Origin: Zygnema cylindricum
Taxonomy: Eukaryota > Streptophyta > Zygnematophyceae > Zygnematales > Zygnemataceae
Length of the DNA stretch: 60,660 nt
Reading direction: 5' to 3'
NCBI GenBank assembly: GCA_037447655.1
Contig: JBBHKE010001485.1
Location: 126,001 to 186,660 of the forward strand
Each line of letters opens with the position of its first letter. Positions within the stretch are counted from its first letter, which is position 1. The position numbers and the translations under genes are program-made. Of this stretch, positions 56,647-60,660 are shown one piece after another. Under the pieces are notes generated by a model that ran no database searches, was not told the origin of the DNA, and was given only the letters and a program-made list of their open reading frames with translations.

Positions 56647-56952
56647 TATAGTTCAAAAGTAGGCGTTTTTATAGTAGGCCTTTGGTCAGCGCCTTCATCG
56701 TAAGTCGTGTTATGGGCTTTTCATGTGATCTTCTTAGATCGCTACTTTGATCAGCGACCGTCCGATCGTCCGAATCTGACGGTGTAAATAAAAAAAATTG
56801 GTTCGAATGCTTTAATTGGTCCAATTTTTGTTCCAAATGTTTTAATTGGTCCGTATAGATCTGAATACAATATGGGTCTTAAGGTCATATTGTATGTTTT
56901 GCATACAATAGACGTATTGTATAGGCCTACTTTCACCTACTTTTGAACTATG
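56647..56952 (-). mobile_element. hAT-type MITE, copy 4
   Basis: 306 bp, with TIRs TATAGTTCAAAAGTAGG and CTACTTTTGAACTATG and a perfect 8-bp duplication, CAACAAAC. It has the same direction as copy 2 and lies 216 bp from copy 3. Confidence 0.93.
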
Positions 56953-57129
56953 CAACAAACCTCAAGTCGATACTTTTAATGTACTTCATGTATGTCGGCA
57001 TGTGAACGCATTTTGACGTTTACTTTTTTTCAACCCCCAGGCAAGAGAATCCAGTCTGTCAAAAAAATTCATCAAAAATCACCTCGCGACCTAATTTTAG
57101 GGAAAGTACCACCCAAACAATGAATGAAA

Positions 57130-57720
57130 AATGACCCACGCACGCGCCACACGAGGGGGGAAATTTTGGGACGTGGGAGAGTACTCGCTATTTTTCTCCC
57201 TGTCCGTCACGTGCATGTACGAAAAAGACGGGGATGTACGGAAAAAAAATTGCAAGGGTCTCGGACCTCCAATTTCATTGATGGGTCCTCGGTAGAATTT
57301 TACATCGTCGTCCCCTCTCCCCTCTCCCTCTCACACTATCACTTTTATCTCACACTTTTAGAATGAGGCACGACAAAACTGGTATGAAATGAAAGATATT
57401 TGAAAAATAATTCTTTTGACTACCTTTATGTATATTTTTATGGCATGTAAAGCGAAAAAAGTAGAGAAAACGAAATCAGGTATCCATGGCCGAAAGTTCT
57501 TGAATTTGTGACGTCACAATGTTACAAAACCCTAAACATCTACCATGTCACAAAATTACAAAAATGTAGACGTCTACAAATGTCGTTGTTTTTGTTGGCG
57601 TCACCAATTTCGTAGTCGTCGTCAACCGTCACAAAGCTGTACCTACATCTACAACCGTCACATGTCAAAGTTCCGATTTCATTTTTTCACATAGGGACGC
57701 TTTTCAAACTAGTACGGAAC
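57130..57720 (-). repeat. Long dispersed repeat, inverted partner of 12540-13080
   Basis: Its reverse complement aligns with the copy at 12.5 kb, including the GTAGAC minisatellite part (57560-57665) and the CATGGCCGAAAGTTCTTGAA block. No coding frame is visible. Confidence 0.6.
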
Positions 57721-58069
57721 ACTTCACTACAGTCCAAAATACTTTTTCAAAGTATAGCATACATGGGGACGTAACCTCACTTTTGGAAACACCGCAATGT
57801 CCCGCCGAAAAGCAGATGGACAAAAAGACAAAAGCTCAGTGATTGACTGAATGGCACAACCGCGAGAAATGTGGCGGAGCCGGTTACTTTCATTAATTTG
57901 CGAAAAAAAATTGGAGAGAAAAAAAAATTATACGTTAAAATTGCCCCTGAAAATTCTAAGGATAATATTTGGCCCTCGCAGTATGGGAATTTATTATTTA
58001 ATTCAGGGATTGGCCCTAGTAAAGTATTATAAAGCGTAATCCGTCGAAAAAAAAGTTTACATTATAGTA

Positions 58070-58410
58070 CACCGCGAAGCGTTATTAGTGTCAAAGTTTA
58101 AATAGTCTTGAAAAAAAAATACCGTAATTGATGCTAATTAAGAATTTGGTTTTTTTTTTAAAAGGTGAATTTTAATTTCGGCATTATGCTAATTTGGGAA
58201 CAACAAAAATGGAATATTCGCCGTACGATTATATACACTAACATATGTATCCGTACAAAATATGATCTTCTTGTAATTTTGTTCTTTGCGCTATTTTGTA
58301 CGATACCTTAACTAACGTCAAGGAAAGTTTAAAATCATGTATCCTAAATGAGGAAAAAAAAAATTATGAACCCAAATTAGTGACTTTAACACTAATAACG
58401 ATTCGCGGTG
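58070..58410. mobile_element. TA-flanked MITE, copy 1
   Basis: TIRs of about 28 bp begin CACCGCGAAGCGTTATTAGT at the left and CACCGCGAATCGTTATTAGT at the right when read inward. TA lies on both sides (58068-58069 and 58411-58412). The interior is AT-rich and non-coding. The TA target suggests a Tc1/mariner-type (Stowaway-like) element. Confidence 0.85.
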
Positions 58411-58412
58411 TA

Positions 58413-58709
58413 TTGTAATGGACTGTAGTTCACATATTTATTTCCTTCCCGCATTTTTTTCCCATTTTGGTTGTGATGGCCACGCGGCAGGTTGCGAATC
58501 GCCGACATCGTGACTTGGTCTTTCCATGAACCCCCCCGTCCGGGCCATCGCCCGATCACACCGCCTGACGCTACTAGAGTTATCGCTTAGTAGGCACTAA
58601 TTCGGGCGCGACCATTTTTGGCAGAAAATCACACAATACTGATTGCAACTCTATTTACGCTAGTGGACTAGAGTATGCCACGTCTTTTTTCTTAGACTAA
58701 TGTAGTGTA
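58413..58709. other. Spacer between two TA-flanked MITEs
   Basis: No gene is seen. A GC-richer patch with CCCCCCC lies near 58530. Confidence 0.4.
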
Positions 58710-58926
58710 AACCGCCTATCGCTATTAGTGTTTAAGTTTTTTTTGCCGCTTAAAACACCTTTTCTCCGTACATGCTTGTCGGATCGTGGATCTGACAGTT
58801 GCGATTGAAAGCCAAAATTATAACCTTCCTATCGCTTATCTCCATATGAAAATCATACAAGTTTGTAAGGATAAAAAATGTGTTAAGTGACGAACAACTT
58901 TTTAACACTAATAGCGATACACGGTG
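58710..58926. mobile_element. TA-flanked MITE, copy 2
   Basis: The ends AACCGCCTATCGCTATTAGTG and (inverted) CACCGTGTATCGCTATTAGTG are flanked by TA. The length is 217 bp. The interior is unrelated enough to copy 1 to be a separate subfamily. Confidence 0.8.
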
Positions 58927-58939
58927 TAATATATGATGT

Positions 58940-59115
58940 TTTGTATCGGTAAGAATTTGCCGATAACCGATATGGGTGTTTTTTTGGGTTGCCGATAATC
59001 AATATATTGGTAAGATATATCGCTATCAATGTTATCGCCGATAATTAACCGATAATATCCATTGTTTATCGGCGATAACACCAATAAGGATAATAATCGG
59101 CGATAATTGTACGGA
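58940..59115. repeat. Cluster of CGATAA palindromes
   Basis: TTATCGCCGATAA, TTATCGGCGATAA and AATCGGCGATAATT occur several times with ACCGATAA between them. It may be a low-complexity tract or a protein-binding cluster. Confidence 0.6.
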
Positions 59116-59610
59116 CCGTCCAGATAAATGCACGGCCATTACACTCAATTGTACGTGTTATTCATCGAACGCGCCGCGGACCCCCTTCCCTCGACTTCGA
59201 CAAAAAATCACGATGTTTCCTTGATTATTTATAATTTAACGGGGTTTTACTTGGGTTCCACGCTCACATACCCGTCCAACATGTCCTTTTGATTGTTTTT
59301 TGTTTTTGCAAGGTTAGTTACGCCCTCATATCACTTCCATGGTGACCGTAAATAATCGTAGCCTGAAAGATGTGCTCGCCTGCTTTGTTTGTCTGTTTTT
59401 CAAAAAAGTTTGATTTACAAATTTACAATGTAATTTAATATTTTCGTTTCGGTACGACATTTTTAGAACTATAAAGTATTAATTTTATTTTCGGTTGTAT
59501 TTTGGAAACCGCGTGTCATGTGCAAATCTTAAGATTTTTCGTTGGTTTTGCATCATGACACGAAGCTTAATCGTCCAGCGTGTCACGTTTTTTTTTTTTT
59601 CTGTATTCGC

Positions 59611-59842
59611 CAACCCACCTCCTCGAGGTGGGTTGAAAGTGACAAAAAAAAATGAAGCGAAGTCCTCGCAGATGAACATCCGACGGTTAGAATTACCTCC
59701 AAGACCTTCGGAGAGTATCGGCAAGATTCTCTGTAATGTAGTTTTTTCGTATAAAAACGAAATAGGCGGTACGACTCGGTACGGAGGGTCGCAAATTTCT
59801 GTAAACTACGCCACTTTTCGCCTGATGGAACGTCACCCTAAG
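59611..59842. repeat. Repeat with an 11-bp hairpin, copy 1
   Basis: A perfect stem, CAACCCACCTC/GAGGTGGGTTG, with loop CTC (59611-59635) is followed about 200 bp later by CCACTTTTCGCCTGATGGAA and CACCCTAA. The same end block occurs in the copy at 60.3 kb. Confidence 0.5.
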
Positions 59843-60308
59843 GCGTGTTCTCCATTAGGCGGTCCCAGTAAACATGCGGATACGTCTATTTCTCATGTTT
59901 ACTAGCACGGCCTTCCATTATGTCGTGCCAATAGACATCGTTTCTCAATTATGAATGGCGCCACGTAGGTTAGATTTCAGGTTCTTAAAATCTATAAATA
60001 TTATTCAAGCTGAAAATCCGTACGTAATATTTGTACGGGTAGAGGTAGTTAATGACTCGTACGAAAATTTTGCGACCAGATTTTAATTTTGAAATTGAAA
60101 ATCAATATTTCGGAACGGAATGTCAAAAAGGCGCCGCAAACTTTTAAGGTCAGCGGATGTCAGAAGGAGCGTGCGAAGATATTTCTGTTGACATGCATAG
60201 ACCGTGGCGAAAGGCACATGGCGTGTACGATGTGTTCGATTCACATTGCCTGTTCGTGGTGGATTTTATTTATAATTTTCACGTGTACCAATGGTACGCG
60301 ACGAGTGT
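59843..60308. other. Spacer, no supported gene
   Basis: Short open frames near 60089-60310 carry no recognised content. CGTAC words are frequent. Confidence 0.35.
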
Positions 60309-60556
60309 GAAGAAACTCTCCCCCCGAGGAGAGTCTCTTCACCCTGGACGATGTGTGTGATTGCTTCACGAATCTAAAAAAGTGAAAAATCCAACGGTCG
60401 ACATTTACGCCTATAATATTGGAGCCATCTAGTAGACATGTTTCGTCATGTTTCCTCTGACAACAAAAAAAAATGGTACGAATCTGTACGAAATCGTACG
60501 GCATACAGTAAACAACCCCACTTTTCCTCTAATGGAAGTTCACCCTAATAATACAT
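60309..60556. repeat. Repeat with a 13-bp hairpin, copy 2
   Basis: GAAGAAACTCTCC and GGAGAGTCTCTTC form a stem with one mismatch (60309-60340). CCACTTTTCCTCTAATGGAA and CACCCTAA end the unit. The stem sequence differs from copy 1 although the layout is the same. Confidence 0.5.
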
Positions 60557-60590
60557 GTTGAACAGGAAATTCATTACTGCAACGATGCTA

Positions 60591-60660
60591 CACCGCGAAT
60601 CGTTATTAGTGTCAAAGTTTAAATAGTGTTGAAGAAAATTTACCGTAATTGATGCTAATT
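60591..60660. mobile_element. TA-flanked MITE, copy 3, cut by the window end
   Basis: CACCGCGAATCGTTATTAGT after TA (60589-60590). The next bases match copy 1 closely up to the last base given, including CCGTAATTGATGCTAATT. Confidence 0.85.

Overview
The window is nuclear DNA from a land plant or close streptophyte alga. The evidence is intron-bearing genes with GT-AG introns, a DIVARICATA-type MYB with the SHAQKYF motif, a plant Raf-like kinase, telo-boxes near start codons, and nested LTR retrotransposons with plant-type signals. Cytosine methyltransferase domains inside Ty3/gypsy elements have been reported in charophyte algae and dinoflagellates, so a non-seed streptophyte is attractive, but the sequence alone does not fix the species.

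Five host genes can be supported. They are the 3' end of CCR4-NOT subunit NOT2 (988-2932, +); a two-exon MYB factor (8727-11560, -); a Raf-like protein kinase whose ATP-loop exon is not visible (41328-45599, +); RNA polymerase I subunit RPA49 (47616-49984, +); and an unrecognised two-exon, Ser-rich, probably N-myristoylated protein (52748-54243, -). They are unrelated housekeeping or regulatory genes and form no pathway together.

The centre, about 14.2-36.5 kb, is a retrotransposon nest with three layers. The oldest is a degenerate Ty1/copia element on the minus strand (16034-36484). Its 3' LTR is split by a Ty3/gypsy element on the plus strand (16311-31188). That element is split between RNase H and integrase by a young non-autonomous copia-type element (24066-28438) with 1242/1244-bp LTRs, a perfect 5-bp target duplication and one intact Gag frame. 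A separate copia LTR fragment lies at 14243-15080.

The gypsy element is the most interesting object. Between protease and reverse transcriptase it carries a C5-cytosine methyltransferase domain, and after the integrase a C4HC3 PHD finger, so one polyprotein once held a DNA-methylation writer and a chromatin reader. It is now broken by stops and frameshifts. The copia-type LTRs carry a second unexpected feature: a conserved tRNA-like module antisense to the element, with a B-box and a T-run, plus conserved hairpins. Their primer-binding sites match the anticodon side of initiator tRNA-Met, as in Drosophila copia, rather than its 3' end.

The flanks hold small non-coding transposons: four hAT-type MITEs with 8-bp duplications, another hAT-like element, a TA-flanked MITE family clustered at the right end, an inverted pair of longer repeats (12.5 and 57.2 kb), and several minisatellites and hairpins.
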